From Halobacillus sp. A5 (lineage in GTDB: Bacteria > Bacillota > Bacilli > Bacillales > Halobacillaceae), in contig NZ_JAIZEO010000003.1 in assembly GCF_024189315.1 (NCBI RefSeq), forward strand, positions 434,001 to 498,000: DNA of 64,000 nucleotides. The letters are read 5' to 3'. The position numbers were made by a program, and so were the translations under genes. The notes under the pieces were generated by a model. It worked only from the letters and a program-made list of their open reading frames with translations, was not told the DNA's origin and searched no databases. This document shows positions 51,284 through 60,526 of this stretch, in pieces. The stretch's first letter is position 1; each line of letters opens with the position of its first letter.

Positions 51284-51342
51284 AAAAAAGAGGGGAATCG
51301 ATCTGGATCTATATAAGAATGCAGTCGTTCCCCCTCTTTTTG
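51284..51342. terminator. bidirectional terminator between the TcaA-like gene and the permease gene
   Basis: AAAAAAGAGGGGAA pairs with TTCCCCCTCTTTTT (one base bulge) with a 25-base loop. A/T tracts lie on both sides. Confidence 0.8.
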
Positions 51343-51360
51343 GTGAGTGAAATTTATAGG

Positions 51361-52821
51361 TTAGATTTTTTCTTTACCTAAGATTAGATAGTTTAATTCT
51401 TGTTCTGTCAGCTGATTATACCGTTTGGAGTTAAAGCAGTAGAATAGAATTCCTAATAAAATCCATACACTTAAAGCAATTAATGATTCTTTACCTAAAG
51501 CCGCCGGAGAAACCGGCACCAACAATAGTCCGAGAAACGATATAGAGCTGATCAGTCCGAGCAGTGATAAAAATTTCTTGCCGGGGGCAGTGATACTTGC
51601 TTTATTAAATTTTTTGCTCTTTTCAGTCCAGTTGAAAAGCTTGTAAGCAGTAGCCGTACAAAAGAAATAGGCAATGGCTACACCAGTGGAAGACATGTCT
51701 ACTACCCAGAGCAATGCTTCACGGCCAAACCAGGGTGCGATTAAACATACACCCATGGTGAAAAGAATTCCAACATAAGGAGTATGGTACTTGCTGTGCA
51801 ACGCTCTAAAGGCATTAGGCAGAATTCTTGCCCGGCCCATAGCGAAAGTCAGTCGACTGGCAGAAAGGTAAAAGCCGTTTAAGCCGGTGAATATCCCCAT
51901 GCAGATTGCAATTGCGATGGTAAATACTCCGGCCCTGCCCATATAGCTTTCAATAGCATCGCCAGTTCCCCAAACTGAGTTTTGATTATCTATTTGAGTT
52001 AATAAATCCTGCCATGGCATAGTACTGGCTGTAACGATAACCATTAAGGCATAAGCCAGACCGGCCGCGACAAGTGCCCATATGATGAGGCCGAAAGCTT
52101 TCCTGGATTCAAAATTAAATTCCTCAGCAGCCTGCGGAATATTGTCAAATCCTACATAAGCAAAAGGGGCTACGGCTAAAATAGTAAGAATAGAAGCGAT
52201 AGCCGGTTTATTTGGTTCAAAAGCCGGGGTCAAATTTGTCAGACTAGGTTCTCCAGAAATAACAGCCCCATAAGCAAGTAAAACCATTCCTAATATAAGA
52301 ACGATACTAAATACGTATTGAGTTTTGCCGGAGAAGCCAGCCCCGCGAATATTAAAATATGCAAATAAAATTAAAGCAAGACTTGCTATCAAAATTTGCA
52401 CAATAGATACATCATACTCTGCTACACTATATAAAGTGCCCATGGCTGCAAATTCAGGAAAAAGAAATTTCGCCAGTAAAGCTAGGGCTGAAGCGTTTAA
52501 AGCGACGATACATATGTATCCAAGCGTTAAAAACCAGCCGGCTACAAAAGCGAGCTTTCTTCCATAACCTATATAAGCGTAAGAAAATTCCCCTCCTGTT
52601 ACTGGGAATTTTTTTATAAGATATCCATAGCTTACACCGATAATCATCATTAGCACAGCACCTAAAAGAATACCAATGACGACACCTAATGGACCGGCGT
52701 CTCCGATCCAATCAGTCGGAAGCACAAACGCTCCCCATCCAATTGCGGATCCAAAGGCAATAGCCCAAACCCATTGGGGTTTTAAGGATTTTTTAAGTTG
52801 TTTCCTTTCAATCTCTGCCAT
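51361..52821 (-). CDS. APC family amino-acid permease
   Basis: 486 residues with about 12 helices. The first helix carries WAIAFGSAIGWGAFVLP (the APC substrate/ion GxG site); later come GEFSYAYIGYGRKLAFVAGW and a FAYVGFDNIPQAAEEFNFES signature, common to amino-acid permeases. It imports an amino acid or amine, probably with Na+ or H+; the substrate is not predictable. I start at the ATG at 52821 (AGGGGGC upstream) rather than 52857, which would add 12 residues. Monocistronic; no regulator lies adjacent. Confidence 0.87.
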   Translation of the reverse strand: MAEIERKQLKKSLKPQWVWAIAFGSAIGWGAFVLPTDWIGDAGPLGVVIGILLGAVLMMIIGVSYGYLIKKFPVTGGEFSYAYIGYGRKLAFVAGWFLTLGYICIVALNASALALLAKFLFPEFAAMGTLYSVAEYDVSIVQILIASLALILFAYFNIRGAGFSGKTQYVFSIVLILGMVLLAYGAVISGEPSLTNLTPAFEPNKPAIASILTILAVAPFAYVGFDNIPQAAEEFNFESRKAFGLIIWALVAAGLAYALMVIVTASTMPWQDLLTQIDNQNSVWGTGDAIESYMGRAGVFTIAIAICMGIFTGLNGFYLSASRLTFAMGRARILPNAFRALHSKYHTPYVGILFTMGVCLIAPWFGREALLWVVDMSSTGVAIAYFFCTATAYKLFNWTEKSKKFNKASITAPGKKFLSLLGLISSISFLGLLLVPVSPAALGKESLIALSVWILLGILFYCFNSKRYNQLTEQELNYLILGKEKI

Positions 52822-52927
52822 AAACCAATAGTGCCCCCTAATAAAATTGACATGCAAAGTCTATTCTACTTATTGTGCGGCAACACTACAAACATCATCC
52901 CTCGGAAAGGCAATTTTTGTCCAAACC

Positions 52928-52958
52928 ACAAAAAAAACCGCCCTTTGGAAGGCGGTTT
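52928..52958 (-). terminator. terminator of the yvyE-tagU operon
   Basis: On the minus strand AAACCGCC-N8-GGCGGTTT is a perfect 8-bp stem followed by TTTTTTGTGG. Confidence 0.88.
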
Positions 52959-52980
52959 GATTATTTCCGGGGAAATATTA

Positions 52981-54024
52981 TTAATATCGATCCTGTTCGC
53001 CAGTTTCTGTGTCGGAGGTTTCCGGGTTTTCTCCTGCAAAGGAATGTGGCTGGGCTTGATCTCCTAATTCTAAATGGGTGCGTAGTGAACTTTGAATGTC
53101 AGCAAGACTACTATCATCGATTTGATAATACCACACCCCGTCATCCATATAACCGCCTTCACCTTCTAATTGCATTTCTTCAAAATCAAGTCCGTTTTCG
53201 CTTATGACATAATCCTTATAAGAGGTCATTTCATTGAAGGTTAAATTAGTTTTCATGTTATCCCCTATCGAGTCGATAACGCTGCCATAATTTTTAACTG
53301 CACCTGCTGATGCTGCCTTGTCTACGATAGCTTCAATCATTTCCATTTGCCGTTCTCCGCGGCCGAGATCACTATCGTACTGTCTTGACCGGACAAGAGC
53401 TAAGGCTTCTTCACCATCTACAACCTGTCGGCCTTCCTCTAATTCAATGGCATTTTGAGTATCTTCACTATTTTGTTCTTCTAAGTCGAATGGAACATCA
53501 AATTTGACTCCATTAATCGAATCAACTACATCAACAAATGAATTAAAATTCAACCTCACGTAGTAATCAACAGGGACATCTAATAAGTTTTCTACTGTAT
53601 TAATAGTCGCATCTGTGCCCCCGAAGGCATGAGCATGAGTGATTTTGTCCTCGTATCCGACTTCAGGAATATAAGTATAGGAATCACGGGGGATGCTGAC
53701 GAGTTTTACCGATTTTTCATCGTTATTAAATGTCGCTAACACAAGGGCGTCTGATAAACTTCTTCTTTCGCCGCCTTCATGGTTGTCCCTTGTTTCACTG
53801 TCATCCACTCCAATAAATAGCACGGATGTAGAGTTTAAATCAGGAGTAACAACTTCATTTCTTTTATCAGATTTCTCTCCGCGCTCTAAAGATTGATGGG
53901 AAGCATTAGCCGTGTCTTTGGCTTTATCTGTAAGATAAGCTGCATATCCAGCAGTAGCACCAACCGTTAGAAGCATTAAAAAGCCGGCTGTCCATAAGAC
54001 TATTTTAATTTTTCTCCTTTTCAT
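52981..54024 (-). CDS. tagU: LytR-CpsA-Psr (LCP) family cell-wall polymer ligase
   Basis: 347 residues from the second ATG (AAGGAG upstream; an earlier ATG at 54060 would overlap yvyE). One N-terminal helix (about 6-28), then an extracytoplasmic LCP domain: VLFIGVDDSETRD, SDALVLATFNNDEKSVKLVS followed by IPRDSYTYIP, KITHAHAFGG, and ALALVRSRQYDSDLGRGERQ-type catalytic Arg cluster (read in parts). LCP enzymes transfer teichoic acid or polysaccharide from undecaprenyl pyrophosphate to peptidoglycan, fitting the polymer genes of this window. It is 32 bases downstream of yvyE; order matches tagU-yvyE in B. subtilis. Confidence 0.92.
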   Translation of the reverse strand: MKRRKIKIVLWTAGFLMLLTVGATAGYAAYLTDKAKDTANASHQSLERGEKSDKRNEVVTPDLNSTSVLFIGVDDSETRDNHEGGERRSLSDALVLATFNNDEKSVKLVSIPRDSYTYIPEVGYEDKITHAHAFGGTDATINTVENLLDVPVDYYVRLNFNSFVDVVDSINGVKFDVPFDLEEQNSEDTQNAIELEEGRQVVDGEEALALVRSRQYDSDLGRGERQMEMIEAIVDKAASAGAVKNYGSVIDSIGDNMKTNLTFNEMTSYKDYVISENGLDFEEMQLEGEGGYMDDGVWYYQIDDSSLADIQSSLRTHLELGDQAQPHSFAGENPETSDTETGEQDRY

Positions 54025-54056
54025 CCAGGTAATCTCCTTATTTATTATCTTTATTT

Positions 54057-54701
54057 TCACTCGTCAACCGGGGTTTCCATATACTCATAATTCCCATAAG
54101 TTATTGAGGACTGACCACTCGTTAAGTTAGTCATCCACCCCTCGAATTCACCAATTTCATTTTTCTTTACATATACTTCTAATTCCACTTTTTCTAAGTA
54201 ATGAACCTTTTTAATGTGGTATTTTGAATTTCTCAATTCATTTTCTAGTTTTCCGAGGAGAGAGTAATCAACATTTACAATCAATTCCCGCATTAATTCC
54301 CTTTTTACAATCCCTGTAGCTTTTACCGCTTCGGAAGTAGTTGTTGAATAGGCGCGGATTAAACCGCCCCCGCCCAGCTTGATCCCGCCAAAGTAACGCG
54401 TGACTACGACAGCAGTATCCTTTACTTTCATCCTTTTTAGAACTTCCAGCATAGGTACTCCTGCTGTTCCGCTTGGTTCCCCGTCATCATTAGCTTTTTG
54501 AATTAAATCATGCTCACCGATCATGTAGGCCGAACAGTTATGGTTGGCATCGGGATGTTTGTTTTTAATAGATTGAATAAATTCCTGTGCTTCCTCTTCA
54601 GTTTCGCATCTCTGTATATAGCCGATAAAACGGGATTTTTGTATATTTATTTCATGCTGCCCTTGTTTTTTTACAGTTGTATAACATTCTAGCATCGTCA
54701 T
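54057..54701 (-). CDS. yvyE: YvyE/YigZ (IMPACT) family protein
   Basis: 214 residues. The N-terminal IMPACT domain carries INIQKSRFIGYIQRCETEEE, IKNKHPDANHNCSAYMIG, and NDDGEPSGTAGVPMLEVL followed by TRYFGGIKLGGGGLIRAYS; the C-terminal half has a ferredoxin-like DUF1949-type fold. YigZ-family proteins are linked to translation regulation; the precise role is unclear. Its promoter TTGCCC-N18-TATAAT is divergent from degS. It heads a yvyE-tagU operon, as in Bacillus subtilis. Confidence 0.95.
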   Translation of the reverse strand: MTMLECYTTVKKQGQHEINIQKSRFIGYIQRCETEEEAQEFIQSIKNKHPDANHNCSAYMIGEHDLIQKANDDGEPSGTAGVPMLEVLKRMKVKDTAVVVTRYFGGIKLGGGGLIRAYSTTTSEAVKATGIVKRELMRELIVNVDYSLLGKLENELRNSKYHIKKVHYLEKVELEVYVKKNEIGEFEGWMTNLTSGQSSITYGNYEYMETPVDE

Positions 54702-54719
54702 TTAACCTCCTAAATTTTT

Positions 54720-54749
54720 ATTATATAATGGTTAGTGCAAAAGGGGCAA
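54720..54749 (-). promoter_or_regulatory. promoter of yvyE-tagU
   Basis: On the minus strand TTGCCC (54749-54744), 18 bases, TATAAT (54725-54720), 18 bases before the ATG at 54701. Confidence 0.6.
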
Positions 54750-54857
54750 CTTAATATGTAGGTAATTGTATGATTATAAGTGATTGACAATTCACCCCCA
54801 CAAATAGACATGGGTCCGACGAATGAGTATCGTGAACATTGATGAAGGAGACTTTAC

Positions 54858-55985
54858 ATGAGATCTGGGAACAAAGCACTTGATGACATTATTAAAGATA
54901 TGGTTTCTGCTGTGTCGAATAGCAAGGATGAAATCTTCCAGATTAGCGAGGACTCCAGAGTAGAGTTTGAGAAGCTGCATCAAGAACTTGAAACGATTAA
55001 AAAGCAAGTTTCAGGGTTAATCGAAAGAGGAGATGACATTGAAAGAAACGTTCGCTCCTCCAGGATACGCCTGTCACAAGTGAGTAAACAATTCAGACAA
55101 TATTCTGAGGAAGATATCCGCAAAGTGTATGAACAGACTCATGGTCTGCAGATGGATTTATCAATGACAAGAGAAAAAGAGAAGCAGCTTCGTGAGCGGC
55201 GTGATGAAATTGAAATTCGTCTCCGTAATTTAGACGCTACTATTGATCGTGCCGAAGCGTTAGGGGGAAAGATTTCCGTTGTGCTCAATTATTTAACGGA
55301 AGACTTCCAATGTGTTACTCAAACCCTTGAAACTGCAAAGGAGAAGCAGGAGTTTGGTCTGCAGATTATTGAGGCTCAGGAAGAAGAACGCCGACGCTTG
55401 TCAAGAGAGATTCATGATGGTCCTGCCCAGGCTCTGGCTAATGTTATGCTCCGGTCTGATCTCGTGGAGAGGATTTACGATGAACGAGGCGTGGATGAGG
55501 CTCTTGAGGAAATGCGCAATGTAAGGAAACTCGTGCGTTCTGCCCTATATGATGTGCGGCGTATTATTTACGACCTTCGACCTATGGCTTTGGATGATTT
55601 AGGATTGGTACCTACTTTAAAGAAATATCTGGCTACGATTGAAGAATACAACCAGGTGCATATTCACTTTACATCACTGGGAGAAGAGCGAAGGTTAGAA
55701 AGTAAATACGAAGTAGCGATATTCAGACTAATTCAGGAAGCCGTTCAAAACGCAGTGAAGCATGCTGACTCCAGTTTGATCGATGTAAAGTTTGAACTAA
55801 AAAGAGAAAAAACGAGGATTGTCATAAAAGACGATGGAAAAGGTTTCGATCCGGCTGTAAAGAAAGAAAAGTCGTTTGGATTAATGGGAATGCGAGAGCG
55901 AGTCGATATGGTAAATGGAGACTTACATATCCAATCCTCTCCAGGAAAAGGGACCATCGTCACAATAGAATTGCCTTTACAATAG
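54858..55985 (+). CDS. degS: sensor histidine kinase DegS
   Basis: 375 residues, no membrane helix; a cytoplasmic sensor kinase. An N-terminal coiled coil (to about 170, LHQELETIKKQVSGLIERGD) is followed by HisKA_3 EEERRRLSREIHDGPAQALA (phospho-His near 186) and an HATPase domain (AVQNAVKHADSSLIDVKFEL N-box near 300; DDGKGFDPA and GLMGMRERVDMVNG G-boxes). It phosphorylates DegU. GAAGGAGA precedes the ATG. The DegS-DegU system controls exoenzymes, poly-gamma-glutamate, competence, motility and biofilm in Bacillus. It matches the B. subtilis neighbourhood. Confidence 0.95.
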   Translation: MRSGNKALDDIIKDMVSAVSNSKDEIFQISEDSRVEFEKLHQELETIKKQVSGLIERGDDIERNVRSSRIRLSQVSKQFRQYSEEDIRKVYEQTHGLQMDLSMTREKEKQLRERRDEIEIRLRNLDATIDRAEALGGKISVVLNYLTEDFQCVTQTLETAKEKQEFGLQIIEAQEEERRRLSREIHDGPAQALANVMLRSDLVERIYDERGVDEALEEMRNVRKLVRSALYDVRRIIYDLRPMALDDLGLVPTLKKYLATIEEYNQVHIHFTSLGEERRLESKYEVAIFRLIQEAVQNAVKHADSSLIDVKFELKREKTRIVIKDDGKGFDPAVKKEKSFGLMGMRERVDMVNGDLHIQSSPGKGTIVTIELPLQ

Positions 55986-56147
55986 CAAGTATAGAGAAAA
56001 ACTATGTAAAAAGGCATGAATCGTTTATAATAGGAATTAGGATTAGGGTCGATCGACTAAAGTTAGAGATAAAGAGACATAACAGATGATTCATTCGAGA
56101 CAAAATAAAAAAAATCGAATGAAAAAATTTAGGAGGTAGGCTCAAAA

Positions 56148-56822
56148 ATGACCAGTATCGTTTTGATTGATGATCACAAATTATTTCGCGAGGGTGTAAA
56201 ACGCATCTTAGATTTTGAATCGAGCTTTGAAGTAGTGGCTGAAGGAGACGATGGCTCTGCCGCTTTAGAGCTAATTGAAAACCATAACCCGGATATCGTG
56301 TTAATGGACATCAATATGCCTAGTATGAATGGTGTAGAAGCTACGGCTGAAATTACTCAGCGCTATCCTCATTTAAAAGTTATTATACTTTCCATTCATG
56401 ACGACGAAAATTACGTAACTCACGCATTGAAAACGGGAGCTCAGGGTTATCTGTTAAAAGAAATGGATTCCGAAGCTTTAATTGAGGCGATTAAAGTAGT
56501 CGGTAATGGAGGATCCTACCTTCACCCTAAAGTGACACATAATCTAGTAGCAGAGTACCGGCGTTTATCAGATACTAATTCTAACGAAGCCTTCCGAACG
56601 ATCGAATATCGGAAGCCGCTTCATTTATTAACCCGCCGTGAGTGTGAAGTACTGCAATTACTAGCGGACGGGCAGAGTAATCGTGGAGTAGCTGAAGCAC
56701 TGTTTATCAGTGAGAAGACTGTTAAAAACCACGTAAGTAATATTCTTCAGAAAATGAATGTTAATGATCGTACTCAAGCTGTTGTCACGGCGATTAAGAA
56801 CGGCTGGGTAGAAGTAATATAG
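56148..56822 (+). CDS. degU: response regulator DegU
   Basis: 224 residues, a NarL-type response regulator. Receiver domain 1-120 with the phosphoacceptor Asp in [13 protein letters not shown] near residue 54, acidic pair IDDHKLF near 8-14, and Thr/Ser plus Lys in IILSIHDD and [11 protein letters not shown]. The LuxR-type helix-turn-helix (about 160-215) contains [20 protein letters not shown] and [16 protein letters not shown]. The ribosome site is AGGAGG. Transcribed after degS across a 162-base gap; a strong terminator follows. Phosphorylation state determines competence versus exoenzyme or matrix output in B. subtilis. Confidence 0.97.
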   Translation: MTSIVLIDDHKLFREGVKRILDFESSFEVVAEGDDGSAALELIENHNPDIVLMDINMPSMNGVEATAEITQRYPHLKVIILSIHDDENYVTHALKTGAQGYLLKEMDSEALIEAIKVVGNGGSYLHPKVTHNLVAEYRRLSDTNSNEAFRTIEYRKPLHLLTRRECEVLQLLADGQSNRGVAEALFISEKTVKNHVSNILQKMNVNDRTQAVVTAIKNGWVEVI

Positions 56823-56833
56823 ATGAATAATTT

Positions 56834-56867
56834 CTCTCTGACTATTGAATTAGTCAGAGAGTTTTTT
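56834..56867 (+). terminator. terminator of degSU
   Basis: CTCTCTGACTA and TAGTCAGAGAG form a perfect 11-bp stem around TTGAAT, followed by T6. Confidence 0.92.
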
Positions 56868-57064
56868 GTGTCGATAGTATGTAAGAATTTACAATGCAGG
56901 AAGAGGAGCAGGCCTTTAAATGATAGAATCCTGTCTTTGAATGAAAGAATTGCTGCTAATCGATCAAACAGCAGGTGCATTTAGAAAGTCGATCATGTAA
57001 AATAATACTAAAGCTGGTTCTTACATAAATCTAAGGTTAAATGAAAAACAAGGAGTTTGATCCT

Positions 57065-57910
57065 ATGAAAACAGCAGTACTTACAGATAGTACAGCTTAT
57101 CTTCCTAAAAAAACTCGTCAATCTAATCATATACATATGGTTCCTCTAAATGTTGTCTTTGGAGAGGAGTCCTACCAGGAAGAAATCGACCTCTCAGCGG
57201 ATGACTTCTATGACATGGTGAAAGAAAATGAGGAACTTCCTAAAACCTCCCAGCCCTCTATCGGCATGATGAAGGAGAAATTAGAGGAACTGGCTAAGGA
57301 TTATGATGCAGTTGTAGCGATCCATCTTTCCAGTGGAATCAGTGGTACTTATCAAGGCATGGTTACAGCCGGCGAGATGGTAGATGACATAGAAGTTCAC
57401 GTTTTTGATTCAGAGATCAGCTGTTTTATGCAGGGCTATTATGCTCTTGAAGCTTCAGAACTTGCTGACAATGGTGAAATACCTGAACAGATTCTTTCCA
57501 GGCTTAAGGAAATGAAACAATCGATGCGCGCTTACTTCATGGCTGATGATTTGTCACACCTCCAAAGAGGCGGGCGTTTAAATGGAGCCCAGGCTTTTGT
57601 AGGCAGTCTGCTGCAGGTGAAGCCTGTACTTCATTTTGTAGATACAAAAATTGTCCCGTTTGAAAAGATACGCACACGAAAAAAAGCATTAAAGCGAATT
57701 CTTACTTTATTTGAGGAATCTATATCAAAAAATGGTCACTATAAAGCCAGCGTTATTCATGCCAACCGCAGAGAAGATGCTCAACAAATTAAAGAGGAAA
57801 TCGAATCCGAGTTTGATAACGTAGAAGTAACGGTCAGCTATTTTGGAGCTGTTATTGGCACCCACCTGGGCGAAGGAGCCATGGGGCTGGGCTGGTACCG
57901 CCAATCTTAA
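57065..57910 (+). CDS. degV: DegV family fatty-acid-binding protein
   Basis: 281 residues from the ATG at 57065 (AAGGAG nine bases upstream; the earlier ATG at 57041 would include that ribosome site as coding). Two-domain DegV fold: KTAVLTDSTAYLPKK (N-terminal DSTxxL), TSQPSIGMMKEKLEEL, AIHLSSGISGTYQG near 95, and a lipid-head-group pocket in HLQRGGRLNGAQAF near 160. DegV proteins bind fatty acids and supply the FakAB kinase system in S. aureus. It keeps the B. subtilis position between degU and comFA. Confidence 0.93.
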   Translation: MKTAVLTDSTAYLPKKTRQSNHIHMVPLNVVFGEESYQEEIDLSADDFYDMVKENEELPKTSQPSIGMMKEKLEELAKDYDAVVAIHLSSGISGTYQGMVTAGEMVDDIEVHVFDSEISCFMQGYYALEASELADNGEIPEQILSRLKEMKQSMRAYFMADDLSHLQRGGRLNGAQAFVGSLLQVKPVLHFVDTKIVPFEKIRTRKKALKRILTLFEESISKNGHYKASVIHANRREDAQQIKEEIESEFDNVEVTVSYFGAVIGTHLGEGAMGLGWYRQS

Positions 57911-57916
57911 TTAAGC

Positions 57917-57954
57917 ATCACCTGTTTGTGAGACTCAAGCAGGTGATTATTTTA
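57917..57954 (+). terminator. terminator of degV, with a possible alternative fold over the comFA ribosome site
   Basis: ATCACCTG (57917-57924) pairs perfectly with CAGGTGAT at 57940-57947, followed by TATTTTATAA. The same eight bases CAGGTGAT recur at 57960-57967, where they contain the comFA ribosome site, so an alternative pairing could hide it. The terminator reading is favoured; the alternative is inference. Confidence 0.65.
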
Positions 57955-57972
57955 TAAAGCAGGTGATATCTT

Positions 57973-59370
57973 TTGCTCCATTTATTCAATGTAAAATCTC
58001 CCCATTCACATCCGCAGTTGTCTCCCATTCCAAGTAACTCTCCTTATAAACAGCTTTCCGGCAGGCTGCTTACCAGAAATGAAATTCCCTTAGATGAAAA
58101 TGAATTACAGCAGTTAATTCAACATGAATATGTGTATAAACTCCCTTCGATTACCTCTAATCGGTGCGGCCGCTGCGGGGCAGATGAATCCCATTTGTTT
58201 GGTCATTTTCCCCACTGCGTCTGCGGGTGCAGCTGCTGTTATTGTCGTAATTGTGTGATGATGGGGAGGGTGACTGAATGTGAATCTCTCTATATCTTTA
58301 GTTCTTGCACAGCCTTTAAAAAACATGAAGCACCCTGCAACTGGGAGGGGAACTTAACAATTGGTCAGCAAAACGCGGCAGAGCGAATTATCTCCTCTAT
58401 AAAAAGGAAAGAGGAACTACTCGTATGGGCCGTCTGCGGTGCAGGCAAAACAGAAATGCTTTTCCCGGGAATAACCTATGCATTGCGGCAAGGCTTGAGA
58501 ATTTGTATCGCGACGCCGCGTACGGACGTCGTAAGAGAACTGCTTCCGCGGCTGCAGTCCGCATTTGCTGATGTTGATATCCAGGGCTTATACGGGGATA
58601 GTGAAGAGAAATTGGGATCTGCCCAGTTGTTAATTGCGACTACCCATCAGCTCTACCGCTACACGCATGCGTTCGATGTTGTGATTATAGATGAGATTGA
58701 CGCCTTCCCTTTTCATAATGATAAATCGTTAAAATGGGCTGCATCCCGGGCGGCAAAAAAAGCATCTGCCCAGATTTATTTGACGGCCACTCCTCGTAAA
58801 GAAGAAAAGAAGCGTATCCGCAAAAAGCAGCTGTCAGCTGTATTTATTCCTTCCCGATTTCACGGTCATCCCCTTCCTGTCCCTAAATTGAAGCTGACTC
58901 CGACTCTGCGTTCTCGTTTATCTAAAGGGGCTCTCCCCAGTTCAATCCTTTCCCACATTTCTAATCAGCGTAAAGGTAAGCGGCAGCTGTTGCTATTTGC
59001 TTCAACGATCCAATCTGCAGAAAACATTGCTTCTTTATTATCGCTTCATTACTCAGTAAAGTCAGTGCATGCAGAGGATCCAGAGCGAGCTGATAAAATA
59101 AATAGTTTCCGTAATCTAGAAATTGACATTTTAGTAACAACAACGATATTAGAGCGCGGAGTGACATTTCCATCGGTGGATGTATTTGTCATTGATGCAG
59201 GTCATCAAGTGTTTGATGAAGCAGCCTTAGTACAAATTTCCGGCAGGGCGGGCAGAAGCCCTGACGACCCTGATGGTAGAGTGATCTTTTTTCACATTGG
59301 AAAAACTGAAGCTATGCTGGAAGCACAGGCAGCAATTGAAAAAATGAATCTAAAGGCGAAGAAACAATGA
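57973..59370 (+). CDS. comFA: late competence helicase-like protein ComFA
   Basis: 465 residues, starting TTG with AGCAGGTGA upstream. N-terminal zinc-binding cysteines (CGRCGADESHLFGHFPHCVC and CCYCRNC near 58-90). DEAD-type ATPase: AVCGAGKTEM (Walker A near 155), TPRTDVVRELLPRL, IIDEIDAFPF (Walker B), LTATPRKEEK (motif III) and a C-terminal RecA fold with ERGVTFPSVDVFVID and QISGRAGR (motif VI). It drives uptake of transforming DNA at the membrane. It overlaps comFC by four bases. comFB, which sits between them in B. subtilis, is absent. Confidence 0.95.
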   Translation: MLHLFNVKSPHSHPQLSPIPSNSPYKQLSGRLLTRNEIPLDENELQQLIQHEYVYKLPSITSNRCGRCGADESHLFGHFPHCVCGCSCCYCRNCVMMGRVTECESLYIFSSCTAFKKHEAPCNWEGNLTIGQQNAAERIISSIKRKEELLVWAVCGAGKTEMLFPGITYALRQGLRICIATPRTDVVRELLPRLQSAFADVDIQGLYGDSEEKLGSAQLLIATTHQLYRYTHAFDVVIIDEIDAFPFHNDKSLKWAASRAAKKASAQIYLTATPRKEEKKRIRKKQLSAVFIPSRFHGHPLPVPKLKLTPTLRSRLSKGALPSSILSHISNQRKGKRQLLLFASTIQSAENIASLLSLHYSVKSVHAEDPERADKINSFRNLEIDILVTTTILERGVTFPSVDVFVIDAGHQVFDEAALVQISGRAGRSPDDPDGRVIFFHIGKTEAMLEAQAAIEKMNLKAKKQ

Positions 59371-60038
59371 GGTGCATTATCTGCTTTTCCCCTGTCTTAC
59401 CGAGCGTGGACTGGACAACCTTCTTAACTCTTCAAAAACCGGTAAAGGTATGTTTGCAGTGCAGTGATAAGCTGTCAGGCATAGAAGAGCCGGGCTGTCC
59501 TCAATGTGGACGGGCCGACGGAGCGGAAGTGTGCTACGACTGCGAGCGGTGGGAGCGATCCGAATATGCGGGTGTGTTAACAAAGAATGTTGCTGTTTTC
59601 TCTTATAATGAGTTTGCGAAAGAGCTCGTTGCCCGCTGGAAGTACCGGGGGGACTTTACACTCATTGAGGCCTTTACTGAAGCTGCCCAGAAGAAGTATA
59701 AAAACCACTTTCACAGCATGGAGGCTGATCTTGCTGCCATTCCGTTGAGTAAGGAGCGGCTGTGGGAGCGGGGCTTTAATCAGTCGGAAGCTCTCATCAC
59801 TCAACTGGGTGCGTCTCCTTTAAGCTTTTTTAAAAGGAAGGGGAGTGAGAAACAGTCGAAGAAGGGACGCATGGAGCGGATCGGAGGGGAGAACCCATTT
59901 GAGTTGATTGGGAAGCCGGAGCGGCCGGTGATTCTTGTTGATGATATTTATACGACGGGGATGACGGTGCGTCATTTAGGACGTTTGCTGTGTGAAGCTG
60001 GGTGCCCGGAAGTTTATTCGTTTACACTTTTTCGCTAG
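59367..60038 (+). CDS. comFC: ComF family protein, amidophosphoribosyltransferase-like
   Basis: 223 residues. An N-terminal zinc ribbon has CIICFSPV plus CLQC and CPQCGR plus CYDCERW. The C-terminal phosphoribosyltransferase-type fold has the PRPP-like signature VILVDDIYTTGMTV near 190 and RGFNQSEAL (a ComF-family motif) near 140. ComFC works with ComFA in DNA transformation. The ATG overlaps the comFA stop by four bases, so the pair is coupled. Confidence 0.95.
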   Translation: MRCIICFSPVLPSVDWTTFLTLQKPVKVCLQCSDKLSGIEEPGCPQCGRADGAEVCYDCERWERSEYAGVLTKNVAVFSYNEFAKELVARWKYRGDFTLIEAFTEAAQKKYKNHFHSMEADLAAIPLSKERLWERGFNQSEALITQLGASPLSFFKRKGSEKQSKKGRMERIGGENPFELIGKPERPVILVDDIYTTGMTVRHLGRLLCEAGCPEVYSFTLFR

Positions 60039-60046
60039 GTTCTCTT

Positions 60047-60074
60047 TTGATTTCGCTAGATTTGCCGATATAAT
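60047..60074 (+). promoter_or_regulatory. candidate overlapping sigma-A/sigma-D promoter of yvyF
   Basis: TTGATT (60047-60052), 16 bases, TATAAT (60069-60074) suit sigma-A. The eight bases GCCGATAT (60064-60071) are an exact sigma-D -10 consensus, but a TAAA -35 is not found at the right distance. Hence only a hybrid candidate, 30 bases before the yvyF ATG. Confidence 0.45.
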
Positions 60075-60103
60075 AGAGAAAGAGTGTTATTGGAGGATTT
60101 ATT

Positions 60104-60526
60104 ATGGCGGAGTTAGCGAATTGTCCGTGGTGTCATGGATTGTTTATGAAGGGGCCTGCAGCAATTTGCCGGGATTGTGTGAAGCAGGAGGAAGATGATT
60201 TTCAAACGGTATATTCGTTCGTCAGACAGAAGAAAAACCGGACGGCTACTGTTCCTGATATTGTGCGTGAGACGGGTGTGGAGGAATATAAAATTCGTGA
60301 GTTCGTCAAAGCAAAGCGGCTTCATCCTACCCAGTTTCCCGGTTTGGCGTATTCTTGTGAAAAATGTGGTACAGATATTAAGGATGGCCGAATGTGTGAA
60401 AGCTGTACTGGAGAGCTGAAAGAAGGCGTGCAAAAGCAGGAAAAAATGAAGCAAGCTGCTCAAAAGGGTAAGAAAGAAGACCTGGGCCAAGTGACTTATT
60501 ATTCAGTGAAAGGAAACAATCGCTAA
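60104..60526 (+). CDS. yvyF: flagellar operon protein YvyF (zinc-ribbon type)
   Basis: 140 residues with two zinc-binding pairs: CPWC plus CRDC at the N-terminus and CEKC plus CESC near residues 86-105. Between them a helix-turn-helix-like region (VPDIVRETGVEEYKIREFVK). This is the TIGR03826/YvyF family that precedes flgM in Bacillaceae; its molecular role is unknown (a regulatory or assembly factor for flagellar late genes is likely). The ATG follows GGAGG. Its stop codon TAA also forms the -35 of a sigma-D promoter for flgM. Confidence 0.9.
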   Translation: MAELANCPWCHGLFMKGPAAICRDCVKQEEDDFQTVYSFVRQKKNRTATVPDIVRETGVEEYKIREFVKAKRLHPTQFPGLAYSCEKCGTDIKDGRMCESCTGELKEGVQKQEKMKQAAQKGKKEDLGQVTYYSVKGNNR

